A stretch of 64,000 bases of DNA, taken from the NCBI GenBank assembly GCA_000727475.1, contig KL647289.1, positions 8,544,154-8,608,153 of the forward strand, in the 5' to 3' direction. Made by a program: the position numbers and the translations under genes. How positions within the stretch are numbered: position 1 is the first letter of the stretch; each line of letters starts with the position of its first letter. The stretch is from Sarcocystis neurona. Lineage: Eukaryota; Apicomplexa; Conoidasida; Eucoccidiorida; Sarcocystidae. A model generated the notes under the pieces. The model ran no database searches. It saw only the letters and a list, made by a program, of their open reading frames with translations, and had not been told where the DNA came from. This document shows, piece after piece, positions 37,191 to 48,139 of the stretch.

Positions 37191-40100
37191 ATGCAGCCGA
37201 TAGAAGCATCCCAGCAGCATCAGCGAGAGAGTGGAACAGCGCAGGAGACAGAACAGCAGGAGAAAGAGACGCACGGGGAGGAAGAAGCAACGTGTAGGAC
37301 GATGCAGCCTGCTCGAGAAGAAGCAGCAAAAGCAGCAGAACGACAAGCAGCACCCACGCGGCGAGCGGCAGCAGCTGCGGCAGCGCCAGGGCAGAGCGCT
37401 TCGTCGCCTGCTCCATTAACAGCAGAAGCAGCTGGAGCACCACCAGCGACACCTCTCGTAGCGGCAATGGCGGCAAGCCCAACAGTACAAGCAGCGGATG
37501 GCGCAGCAGTGGCGGCGTCCTCCTCAACGGTAGCAGACGGCGGTGTTCCGGAGACGCCAAGAGAAACTGCAGCAGGGCAAGCGGCACAAGACACAGCAGT
37601 CACTGGGTCAGAGACAGCAGCAGCAGCAGCTCCTCGAGAAGCAGCAGCAGCATCGCTAGCAGCAGCAGCAGCATCGCCAACAGCAGCAGCATCGCCAGCA
37701 GCGGCCTCATATCGGACAGCAGCAGCAGCAGCATCCCCGGCAACAGCAGCAGCATACTCGGCAGCGACGGATGCAGCTACAGCAGCACCTGTACCAGTTG
37801 AAGCAACTCCAGGAGCGACAGCAGCAGAGGTGGGTAGGAGAATGAAACACGTTTGTGGGGTGTGCGGAAAAGGGGAAGGGATCTACCGCTGCGCCCGGTG
37901 CTTGCGCCGCAGCTGCTCGCTGCGATGCTACAAGCAGCACGAAAGAGAAAGCGCAGCAGCAGCTGCAGCGGCTGCACGAGGCGCAGCAGCAACAGCAAGA
38001 CATGCGACGACTCCGGCGCCAAGAGCGAACGCAGCAGCAGCAGGGTCGACAGCAGCAGCAGGGTTGCCAAGCAGGGAATGCGGTGGCAAGAGAGGAGAGG
38101 CGGAAGAAATATCGCCGACCTGCTGCTTTTCCTTTGGAGAGGAAGCGGGAGGAGACTCAGCAGCAGCAGCAGGCTTGACCGACGCAGCAGCAGCAGCAAC
38201 GTCGGGGGGGAAAAGAGCATCGGGCAGCGGCGCACCACAGAGGGCAGCCGCAGACAATGCGGCGTCACGAACTGCAGCAGCGACAGGAACGTTGCATGGG
38301 TCTTCAGCCGATGCAGGAGAAGGAGGGGAGACGGCAGCAGTAATCTGCCCGTTAGTACGTCGTCGTGTGCATGCTGTCACGTTGCAGCAGTTTGACGAGG
38401 AGCAACTGCTGCGGGACTTGCGGCTCCTCGACGGAGCAGCACGAGCGGTTGAATCGGCTGCGCGGCTCTGGCGCACCGAAGCGGAAGAGGCTTTGCAGAG
38501 AGATACAAAGAAAAAGAGGTAAGCTACGTAGGAGCTGCCCCTCTCCGGTCGTTCGCTGCTGCGGCTGCTACGCTGCTGCTGCTGCTGTCCTGCGTGTCTG
38601 CCGCGTCGTTGCTGCTGCTCAGCTGCGCTGCTGCTCTGCGGCTGCCGTCTTACTCTGCTAGTGCGCCGTCGCTTTTGTGTGACTATGCTGCTGCTGGGTG
38701 GTGGTGTGGTCCTGCTGCTGCCAGGCTGCGCGGATGCTTGTGTAGCCTTGGCGAATTTCGGTGCCTTGCACTGCCGTGGTGCTGGCGCAGCATTGCTGCA
38801 GCTGCGGGTGTTGCTGTTGGTGCCTTCGCTGCGTAGGTGCGGCTGCTCGTGGCTGCTCCTGTTGCTCCGAGTACGAGCGCCGTTGTTGCTGCGGCGTGTG
38901 CTAGTATCACTCTCTGTGCTGCTGTTGCTGCTGTCTGCTGTGCACGTGCCCCTCTTTGGTGCGCAGTTGCTGTCGCTGCTGCTGGTGTTTTGCTGCTGTG
39001 TGTCTACGACTATCGCCGTTGGGGAAATGCATGCACTGCTGTCTGCCATATCCAGCTGCTGCTGTTGCTGTTGCTGTGTGGCTTGTAGACGTATGTTCTG
39101 CGCGCCGCAGCAGTTGCGAAGCGCATGCGCTGCACGAAGGATTCGCTTTCTTTTTTGCCCGCCGACCTTCTCCAGACGTAGATCCAACACGACCCGTCTT
39201 GTTTACAGAGACGAGAAGCAGCAGCAGCACGAGGAGCAGCAGCAGCGGCAGAAGCAGGAGGAGCCGCAGGCGAAGCGGAGAGAGCAGCAGGTGAAGACGG
39301 AACCGCCACCGGAGGAACAGCCGCAGCAGCAGGAGACAGACCAGCAGCAGCAGCAGTCTCAGAAGCAAGACTTGAAGGAGGACGAGAGACAGCCGCAGCG
39401 GCAGCAGCAGCCGGACAACAAACACGAGAAGCAGCGGGAAGGACAGCAGCCATTGAAGTGGGAGCAGGAGGGGGAGGAGGAGAGAGAGCAGCAAGGAGAG
39501 CAACACGAGCAGGAGGAGTGCCCAGAGAAACAGGTGAAAGAAGAGGAAACAGAGGCAGAAGGACAGCAGGCAAAACAAGAGGTGGAGAGAGAAGAGCACT
39601 CGCGACAAGACGAGGTAGAGGAGGAGGAAGAGGAGGATCAGAAGCGTTTTCGGCAGGGAAAAGAGTTGCAGCAGCAACCGCAGCAGGAGAGTAGAAGGAC
39701 GTTGTCTGACCAGCCCCGTCGTCGGGCAGCGGCCATCGGTGCAAGTGGTCAGAAACAGCTGGTCATCGAGTGGCGCGTGGTGCTGCGGTTCTCAGAAGCA
39801 GGCGTCGAGCGCGCGCTGCCGCATGTTAATGAGGAGTTGACGTTGGACGACCTCCTGCAGCGCGTCTTGACACAGGAGCGGGCAGTTGCAGCGAAGCAAA
39901 GAAAGCGACAGCAGCAGCTACACCAACAGGAGCAGTGGGTGCAGCGCCTGCGGCGGCGGGAAGCCGAGGAGGCTGCCGCAGACGTCGTTGACGAAACTCT
40001 AGCAGCAGCAGCAGCACTGCACGGGAAAGAAAAGACGTCAGGGAGAGAATCAGAACCAGGCGCAGCAGCCGGCACATGTCCGGCAGGAGGACACACCGAA

Positions 40101-42823
40101 GAAGTACAGGCGCCAGCAGCAGCGACAACCCAGTTTTTCGCCAGGGAGGGAAAACCAGGACGAGAAGATCTCGCAGCTGAGACGAGTGGGGAACTTGTTT
40201 CTGCAGCTGCAGCGGCAGAACCCATTTCTGCTGTTCCTCCTGTTGCAGCTGCTGGCGATTTAACCGCAGCAGTTCACGCTGCTGCTAGCGCTTCGTCTTC
40301 TACCGCTCCAAATGCAAGTGCTACTGACATTCTCGCCGAATCTGCAGTCGACGCAGCAACTGCGTCCTCGTCTGCTACAGCATCGGCTGCTCCCCCCCCT
40401 GCTGCAGGCGTGATGTCTCACCCTGCTGGTGCTGCTGGATCGTGCGCTGCTGCTGCTGCAGGCTCTGCTGCGACTGCAGCACAGGCCGCTGCTGGCGTTG
40501 AAGACGCGTGTTTGCTGAGTGCGTACATGACAGCGAAAGAGCTGGTTTTTCTGCTTCCTGTGCTTGGTGACATCAGGAGCCGTTCGCAGCCTGTTCTTCC
40601 TTCGCCGTCTTCTGGTCCTGTTGCTCGTCTTCGTCCGTGGTCGGCTTCTTCCTCTGCATCCGTCTCGTGTCCCTCCTCTGCGGCAGACGATGGTGCGGCG
40701 GGCGCCGCAGCTAGTGCCGATGCTGGCGCAGGGACTATAGAAACTCCGACATCCTGCTCGTCCGATGGTGCCGCAACAGCGCAGCAGCAGGAATCGGGTG
40801 GACAGCAAGAAATGCAGCAGCTGCAGCACAGGGAGGGAGACAGACAGAACCAGCAGCAGCAGAACATCAGCAGCGCCTTCCAGCGCCCCCTTGTCCGGCG
40901 GTACAGCGGCAAAGAGAAGCTGCGAGAAGCACTGAAAAACTCCGTCGTTGTGGAGGTATGCGACCACATCAGCAGCGTATACACCGACACACCGGTGTTT
41001 CTGTTGACAGCATGAAAGCCGATGGTGGGTACACATATATGTATATAAATATATGTGTACATATGTGTGTATATGTATATATCTGCATGTATATATATAT
41101 ATATATACATATATGTGTGTGCACGTTCACACCTTGTTTCACGTGTACGTATGTCTATACGGAAAGATAGGGGATTTATATATATATATGTATATATATG
41201 TTTGTGTGCGTGAAGGTGAATGGGCATGTGTTTGTAAGTGTGTGCAAGGAGAGAGGCGGCGTGTGTTTGCCTGTAGGCTTCTCGGGACTGTTACATGTGT
41301 CACTGGTTTATCTGTCTGGAGGTATCAGCCGTCGCACGTGAACGTGTTGTTCGTCTGGATTACGTGTATGTGTGTAAACGTACACATACATATATGTCCT
41401 AGATAGCTGTACAACTGCATACATCTATATATACTCAACGTGAACGGTGGGGAGTCCGCCACTGGTATGTAAATGTCTGCATGCGGTCTACAGGATTCCA
41501 GGGTCAGTGTGAACTCATGTATAGCGAAGAGGTGGTCGTTTTGTTTAAGAGTTTGTTCCGTTTTGGGTCGGTGTGTTTTTTTCAGTTTCCGGAATTCCTT
41601 GTCGTCTTTCCGGAGGAACTGCAGCAGTTTCGCTGGTAAGAAAGACGGCAACTCTCAATTTTCGCGTCGCCACAGTGTAGGGGTCCTGCAGAAAAAGCAC
41701 AGTGGTGTCCGTTGCCTTGACAGTGTGTTGCCTGCTGTTTTGTTGTTGGTACCACCGGTGGAGGGCAACAGTTCAAGAAACGACTAGTTTAGTCATCAAA
41801 GGCGCTGTGCTGCTGTGTTGGAATCTCGTTCTGGTGTGATGTTGCAGCGTCGCAGACAGCGGAGAGGTGCCTGTCTTTCCGTACTTCAGTAATACTGTGC
41901 TTGCTGCTGCGTACAGCCCAAGCAACGTGTTTTTCTCTGGGACTGACTGGCCTGCTGCTGCCACCGGCAGCTACCGCGCTGCTGGTGGTGCTGTCTGTCC
42001 CGCTGCTCTTGCTGATGTCCCGTGTCGTGAGGGCGCTGCGACTGTAGCACCGGAGCCGAAGCAACGGCAGCATGCGCATCAGCAGATGTGGAGCAGCAGC
42101 AGCGAGAGCTTTGAATCCGAAGAAGACGATGTGGAAACGTGCAGTCGAGACGACGAACTCACAACCGGTGACGACGAAGAAGAGGAAGACCCAGGACCCA
42201 GCGTTCTGGCCAGCGGCGGTCGGCCAGGAAGAGGTGGCTTCACGCGTGCATGGACCCGAAGAGGCAGACTTAACTCAACTGCTCGACTGCGCGAGCGTAA
42301 TGCGTCTTCTGGTGCCGTACCTGGGGATGCTCCCGGCGGGCGTGGCGGTGCTGCTGTTTTGTCTCATCTGAGGTACACACGCGGAGGCAGAGGAGCTGGC
42401 GGCACCAATCGCGGGGTACGAAATGCAGCGGCAGGGGTTACTGGACCGCCGCGAGTAAACACACAACAGCAGGCCCATCAAGCTGCTGCTACTGCGGTTG
42501 AAGAGCCCGGTCATCGACCGCAACTGCAGCAGGGCCAGCAGCCGCAGCCAATAACTCACGGGTCCGGGCAAATGCAGAGACTGCAGCCGCAGCCGCCCCA
42601 GTGGCGGTTGCAGCAGCAGCCGGAGCGGCAAGGGCAGCGCTGGCAGGTGGAACAGCAACAGCAGCTGCAGCTGCCCTGGCAGCCAGTGCAGAAGCAGTGG
42701 CAGCAACAGCAGCGTTCTCAGGAAGAGCAGTGGAGCAGTACACGAGGACGAGGTGGGTGCCCGCCGCCGCGCCCGGGAAGGGGAAACGCGTTCCGAAGTG
42801 GCAAACGGGGACGCTTCTGTTGA
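37191..42823 (+). CDS. BCD1: box C/D snoRNP assembly factor, BCD1/ZNHIT6 type (four exons)
   Basis: BCD1 family proteins act in the nucleus in assembly of box C/D snoRNPs, which guide rRNA 2'-O-methylation. Exons: from ATG 37191 (or an acceptor at 36911) to 38518, 39089-40955, 41586-41635 and 41848-42823. All three joints agree in phase (2/1, 0/0, 2/1). From 37191 the product is 1406 residues. The HIT zinc finger starts at residue ~220 (CGVCGKGEGIYRCARC, then CSLRCYKQH). Its last Cys appears only at ~386 in VICPLVRRRV, followed by the family segment LQQFDEEQLLRDLRLLDG. Exon 2 opens with RMFCAPQQLRS and FCPPTFSRRRSNTT, then has the conserved strand LVIEWRVVLRF (~667). Exons 2-3 join as NSVVVE/FPEFLVVFPEELQQF, the family C-terminal motif. 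Exon 4 adds an acidic stretch, an Arg/Gly-rich stretch and a Gln-rich tail. The body is about three times the family norm because of Ala, Gln and Glu-rich insertions. The true start is unresolved. Confidence 0.83.
41035..41215. repeat. TA-rich microsatellites in BCD1-type intron 2
   Basis: Interrupted TATATG/(TA)n tracts within the intron 40956-41585, just downstream of the GTATGC donor. Reading through the donor instead gives a short tail ending at 41015, which I consider less likely than the spliced form. Confidence 0.8.
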
Positions 42824-45800
42824 AGTGCTCTATCGCGTGTCGTGCCAAGTCGTGAAATATCCATGTACGTATATCTCTTTCACGTATGTCCGGTTCCTGT
42901 ATGCTTTACTTTTTTTGAACATACATTTCAAATGTTTTCGCTTACAGTCTCAGTTTTCTTCAGTGGCTGATGTTGCATGCGATCCAGAGATGCCATGGAC
43001 ACGTTCGGTGCTCGATATGTGCACGCTTGAAGATGGTGTATTGTGTCATTACAAATCAAGGTGTAGGCACAGTACAATATTCTGCAGCATACGTGTGAAC
43101 ATCTCTCGTGTCGCCAAATTTCCAGGGCGAGGCCGACACACTTGAGCGTAAACGAGCTCTGCAGGTGTACATACGTAAATGGTATTTTGGTTCCAAAACG
43201 CATGCGCGTCGCAGTGGCCGCATAAAAGAGAAGCTACAATAAGCATTGTGGGTCATTCACCAGGCTTTGTGCCCCGCGCAATTCGTGTAGTAATTAATGG
43301 TCTCAACACGGTGGCCGGAGCCGTTGGAGAAAGGAGAGTTTTTCACGGCTGTATTCCCTTTTGTAGTAAGGCGTTACGTTGTTGAATTCTTCGTACGTCG
43401 CCCTGGCAACTTCAGGCGAGGAAGAGTTCTTTTCTTCAACAAAGGAGAGGACGGAGTTGGTAGCAGAGGAAGGGTTAGAAGGACGAACAGAAAAGAGTGA
43501 AATTTCTAGGAGCACTTCGGCGCTACAGGCATATTTGAACCAGAGATATTTGGGTACAAAGGAGAGACACGTCTATTGAAGTGAATCACACGCTGTTGCT
43601 GATACGAAGTAGAATGTCTTTTTCAAACGTAGTAAATCGTAGCGGAGCTCTCTGACGGTTTCTGTGGATTGAGGCCCCGGAATATCTATTTTTCAAACTG
43701 GTGGTTCCCGTCTGTCTTCTGGTGTCACATGACGGCGCTCAAATTACGTTTAAAGTGGATTTTTTTGTGCGGTTGGGTGCTGTCAGATTAGGTGTGAACT
43801 TCAAAGAAGAGCGAAAAGAAAGAGTCCCACCAGAGACACGTGTGTCATGCTGTCCTTTCCAGCTGTGGCACCTTGCTGACCCAATCAGCACAACGTACTC
43901 AAAATCCTTGCGCTGGGTAGTGGTAAAAGGTGCCAGAAACATATCCTGTTGATCTGCGTCTGATATTGCGGTAATTCTCTTCTCGTAGGTGTTGGATTTG
44001 AACAGAAAAACCATCTTCTGAAGAAGCGTCTCCTACTTAAGCTAGCAGGATGTCTCGATGGAGCTACTTTTTCTGGTCTTTCCTCCCTGAATGGAAAGAA
44101 GCAGAGCTGCTGTTTTGCTGCATTCGCTATCTCCAACAGCTGCTGCTGCCTCGCGTTCGTGTCCTGCTGCGGCGGCAACTCTGCTGTTGATTCCAGTGAT
44201 AATTTTTGTTGGACTTTTTCTCTGTTGCGCGGCAGGGAGTCAATGACTGCATGCTCGCTTCTAGAGGTAAACCTTGTGTACAGAGCTACACTACAGAGCT
44301 GGCGCTTAGGGTAGATGTGTGTTGTACCGGAGGTATAGTCTTTTATGTATCGGTGGCGAAGAAGGACTTTTCAGAAGAGGAAAACTATTTATTGGCATCA
44401 TCCCTCCGTGTCGAGTGAGAAGAATGAAGTGGCTGCTGCCTTGGGGGGCTTTTCATTCGTAGCGTACGAACTCCAAGCTAAAGGAAATACGCGCTTTGTA
44501 AAAGCGGTGGAAAGATAGTGTAAAACTTATGGATACGAGGCAGATTTGTTGTTTTAAACATGACCGACCTGAGTCCTCCGTGTGCGGAGAAGCATTTCTC
44601 AAAACAGAGTTTCTATAGTCGAAGAAACTTCACTTCTGTGCTGCATACTCCTGGTACAGCAGTGTTAGCATTTATGCTTCTGGGTGCGGACACCCAGATG
44701 TCTGCATATGTGAGGGTGATCCCTGCGTGTGTGCGTACACACGTACACACCGTAACGTTCCGGCTATGTTTTCCTCGCTGTACGGGCAGGATATGCATCG
44801 CGATCTTTACCCTTTACCGTGCATTGAAACTCTGTCACGGTCTCGTTCAACTAGACTGGCCGCGTAGCATACGCCCCAGTATAAACCGTAGAATTAAACG
44901 CAGCATCACTTGCGTTAGTTGTAACACTCATCTCAGTTGTCTAGAAAGCAGTGGTGCGTCTCGCAAAATTGGAGCGCCGACGTTTAGCAGACAGCCGCAA
45001 CAACAGCGGCTATCGTAGAACACTTAAGAACTTGCAACACTAGTACATTCTCGCGGTTTCTGTTCTGATGCTGTGTGGTTGACCCGTCTGTGTTCCTGTG
45101 CATGAAACGGTCCCTCCGTCGTTGCAAAAGGCGGCTGGCTATTCAGCAGCGGACAAGCGATACTCCTTCCATGTTTCCAGCAGAGTGGAAGGCTACTATT
45201 TATTCGACCGACATTCCCCTGTCATCATCACGTCGACCTGACTATCTCTGCAGTTCCCTCATGATGGTGACGGAACACCGGCTTCTCTACAGTAAAAAAA
45301 ATTTCCATCTACCCGCGTGGTTTCTCTACTGAAGATTTAGGTAGCGCGTCAAGCACTTCGTGACCGTTCAGTCTTTTACGTCGTTTCCCCGCCACTGCGT
45401 AGCAGACGTCACTTGCAACATCAATCCAATGCAGGGTGTGTGTCATTATTCAGGCTGTGTCGTGTTATTGTGAAAGAAGACCCCACGCCTGCGCAATGAA
45501 GTTTTGACGTCAATGACCCGACGTTGATGCAGCGGTGGAATGTATGCTGTCGCAGAATTGCACGAGTATTATCACGATTTGTCGTTGTGCTGTACTCTCC
45601 CGCCACCCTCGGGCAGAGGGAAGAAGGGAATTGTTAAAGGAGCTGTTGAGTCCCTAGTCGTGACACACACGGGCACTCTTCTGTTCACGATCCGCTTTGA
45701 GTTGTACCTGTGGAATAGCGGAAGCCAGTCAGATGTAGAATGGCGGGGAGCACAGTTTTTGTCGGAGCTGTTGCCATTCCCTTCCGCACGCCCCGTGATA

Positions 45801-46112
45801 CCCGAAGCACTCTTCAACAGGTAGACTCAGCTATTTTTTGTCCAACTTACGTTTAGAAACCATGTTGGCTGCTGTCCCTCCCACCAGAGGCTTTTTCGTG
45901 GGAAGATTGAACACGCTGTGGCTCTAGTGCCGTGAATGGAGATGCGCAACGGTAATGGCTCCACATACGTACAAAGATAACGTTTTCTTCTGTAAATCTG
46001 TGCGGTTTGACGTGAACCACTCTTTGTGCTGGAGTTCATGCTGTACTGTTCAGCGTCAGTAATTTCTTTAATTTGCGTACATCGTCTTTATCCACACGCG
46101 CTCAGCAAATAC
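42824..46112. other. repeat-poor sequence, no gene recognised
   Basis: CAG runs stop within 100 bp of the BCD1-type stop codon. ATG-started frames of 152 codons (44560-45018, plus) and 94 codons (45540-45824, plus) exist, but neither shows a domain or splice support. The start of the segment should hold the 3' UTR of the BCD1-type gene. Confidence 0.35.
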
Positions 46113-46375
46113 TTAGCTACCATATTTTACATCTATCCGCGAGTAAGTCTCTGCGTCATACACAAACGTGTGCCCGGAGCCATCGTACGTGAACAGTATT
46201 TGTAGATACCCATGTGATAATGTCGCAAAGCAGGTGTTACACCCAGGGTTTCGTGTGCTTCGGATTTCGCGTTGAGCATCTGCAGGGAGCTTCAAAAGCT
46301 GTACAAACAGAGTGTCCAGGTACGCCTCGGCAGCAAGCCTTCTCCGATTCGGAAGTTGTCTGAAAAGTGTTGCTT
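46113..46375 (-). CDS. possible terminal exon, unidentified
   Basis: After an acceptor-like CCTGAAACAG (exon from 46375) a minus frame of 86 codons runs to a stop at 46113. It reads as an ordinary globular protein piece with no low complexity: EATLFRQLPNRRRLAAEAYL near the start and YDGSGHTFVYDAETYSRIDV near the end. Upstream exons were not identified. A 39-codon piece at 46944-47065 on the same strand is a possible relative but ends in its own stop. Confidence 0.3.
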
Positions 46376-46943
46376 CTGTTTCAGGAAGGCAAGCTCGACG
46401 ACGGAAATATAAAAAACAGATTCGTGGCACTCAAGTGTCTCACCCGCGTATAAAGAATTCGATCACGTTTGGTCGCCTGCATCCTGTTGCACGGGTTCTC
46501 TTTTATCGCTTAAACGAATCTCCTGTGATGCTTTCCTTCCTGGCCACTAATGGAATCAGGACTGCCACTACACGGAACGCGACGAGACATAGGCAGGAGC
46601 CTGGGTGTTCGTTGAGGAAGGATGCCTGTGTGCAGTACCCAGATATACATCACCCCACATCTCTGCCTTGAGTGAAAAAGTGGGATTTCCATCTTAATTT
46701 TTACATCTACTTGGTCAAGGCAAGTCGAAGAACTACGTAAGAATCCTGCGCTGTGTCTCCACATGAACGTGTATGCACGTTGTCTGAACTTCCACCCTGA
46801 ACAATCAAGCAGGGCCCTGCGTGTGCAAATAACACAGAACAGAGGTACCCCAGTGTCAACCACACAGTCCGCTTCACTGCACGTAGTCCACTCCTCCGTA
46901 CTTTCTGAAATGTGTTTAGGTTCCTAGGGAGGAGAGGCGCCTG

Positions 46944-47065
46944 TTACAGCGCGGCTGTCCGCACGTGCTTCGTCCTGTAGGCGTCTTCCGCGATATGTGC
47001 AATGTAAGCTAATATACTCCATCCGCCGCCATCGGACTCCTGATTTGCTGACTGCTTCTTGGTTG
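46944..47065 (-). CDS. possible short terminal exon, unidentified
   Basis: A strong pyrimidine tract and AG (CTTTTTTACAAG on the minus strand) precede an open piece of 39 residues. It contains ESDGGGWSILAYIAHIAEDA and is followed by TAA at 46944. It has no similarity to anything I recognise. It could end a small gene whose 5' exons lie between 47.1 and 48 kb. Confidence 0.25.
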
Positions 47066-48139
47066 CTTGTAAAAAAGAGATTGAGCAAATCCCGCGCCGC
47101 AACAGATCAGACTGTGACGTGCTGCAGCGTTACCCTCTGCCTCATGCGGACGTCTACATCTGTTGATAAAACTACGACTATCAGCTGTCTTCATTCACGG
47201 CAATATCCTGCTCGCGGGTGCCTCCCCAAAAAAAACAACCATATATCCTTATGAACTACGTTGAACTGTTTTTTCGAGTTTGTCATCTCTAGGCGTCCAG
47301 CTTCTGGTTCTACCAACCGAACCGTTGAGTTACCGAAAAATTCACGGTTTAGTGACAATAAGGCAACAGGACAGCTTGCTTAAGCCCTTGTTTCAAACTA
47401 ATCCACTTTACTGTTTGCCTTTGTTGCATGATATTGACCACTGTTGCTGACATTTTTAAGTTGTTATCGATAGTAGTTCAGCTGCCACCGAATTCCCCTC
47501 GGGATTCATCCGTTGCCACCCTACGGCAATCCACATGAACGCTACTGAATCGTTTGCCTTTCCCGCAGACGCCAGCAGGTAGGGCGTCCTCGTTATGAAT
47601 GCTGCTTTAGCAACTTTCCTTTATGGTGCCGCAATCTCCTATTATCGTCGGAGTAGTTTTGCTGCCATCGGACTGAGTGCAGCGATTCTGGCCACTACAG
47701 AAATCTTTTTCAATAGTAGCTGTACGGGCTGGTGGTGCCGCTGCCTGACTACATGAGGAGCGGTCAGCCACAAAAAGCCGGAATCGATGTTATCACCATT
47801 TGTCGTGGCACTTCGTTTGATGCACTACTTACCGCGTAACAGTGAACGCCTCGTTATTGCGACTCCCTCAGCTTTATGGGCTTCAGCGAAAGATATTAAA
47901 AGAGAAAAATTAGTCGTCCGACCACTTTTGGACCCGATCTTGCTGCTGGTGCTACAGGGTCTAAGCTGGTAGCAGATGATGCAGCGGATCTGGTGAGTGC
48001 GCACTGTACTACTCGTGTAAGCAAAGATAGCCACTGAAGCGTCCGAGCCGAAGCAGCGCACACTGTTGATCCCGGGTGCTGCACTGTCGTAGGACCTGCG
48101 TACCTGCTCATTGCAGTAGCTCCTTTGAGGCGAGTTGAG
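47066..48139. other. intergenic sequence downstream of the 1860-codon gene
   Basis: No conserved segment seen. The part nearest 48139 should contain the 3' UTR of the minus-strand gene. A 61-codon plus frame at 47787-47972 is not convincing. Confidence 0.4.

Noticed and set aside
37093..39190. long minus-strand frames opposite the BCD1-type exons
   Set aside because: Composition is the complement of CAG runs; the plus frame carries the HIT finger and conserved C-terminal motifs with consistent splice phases.
40956..41015. in-frame read-through at the end of BCD1-type exon 2, giving a stop at 41015
   Set aside because: A GAG|GTATGC donor at 40955 joins in phase to 41586 and restores the family motif VVVE/FPEFLVVFPEEL; read-through gives an unrelated tail.
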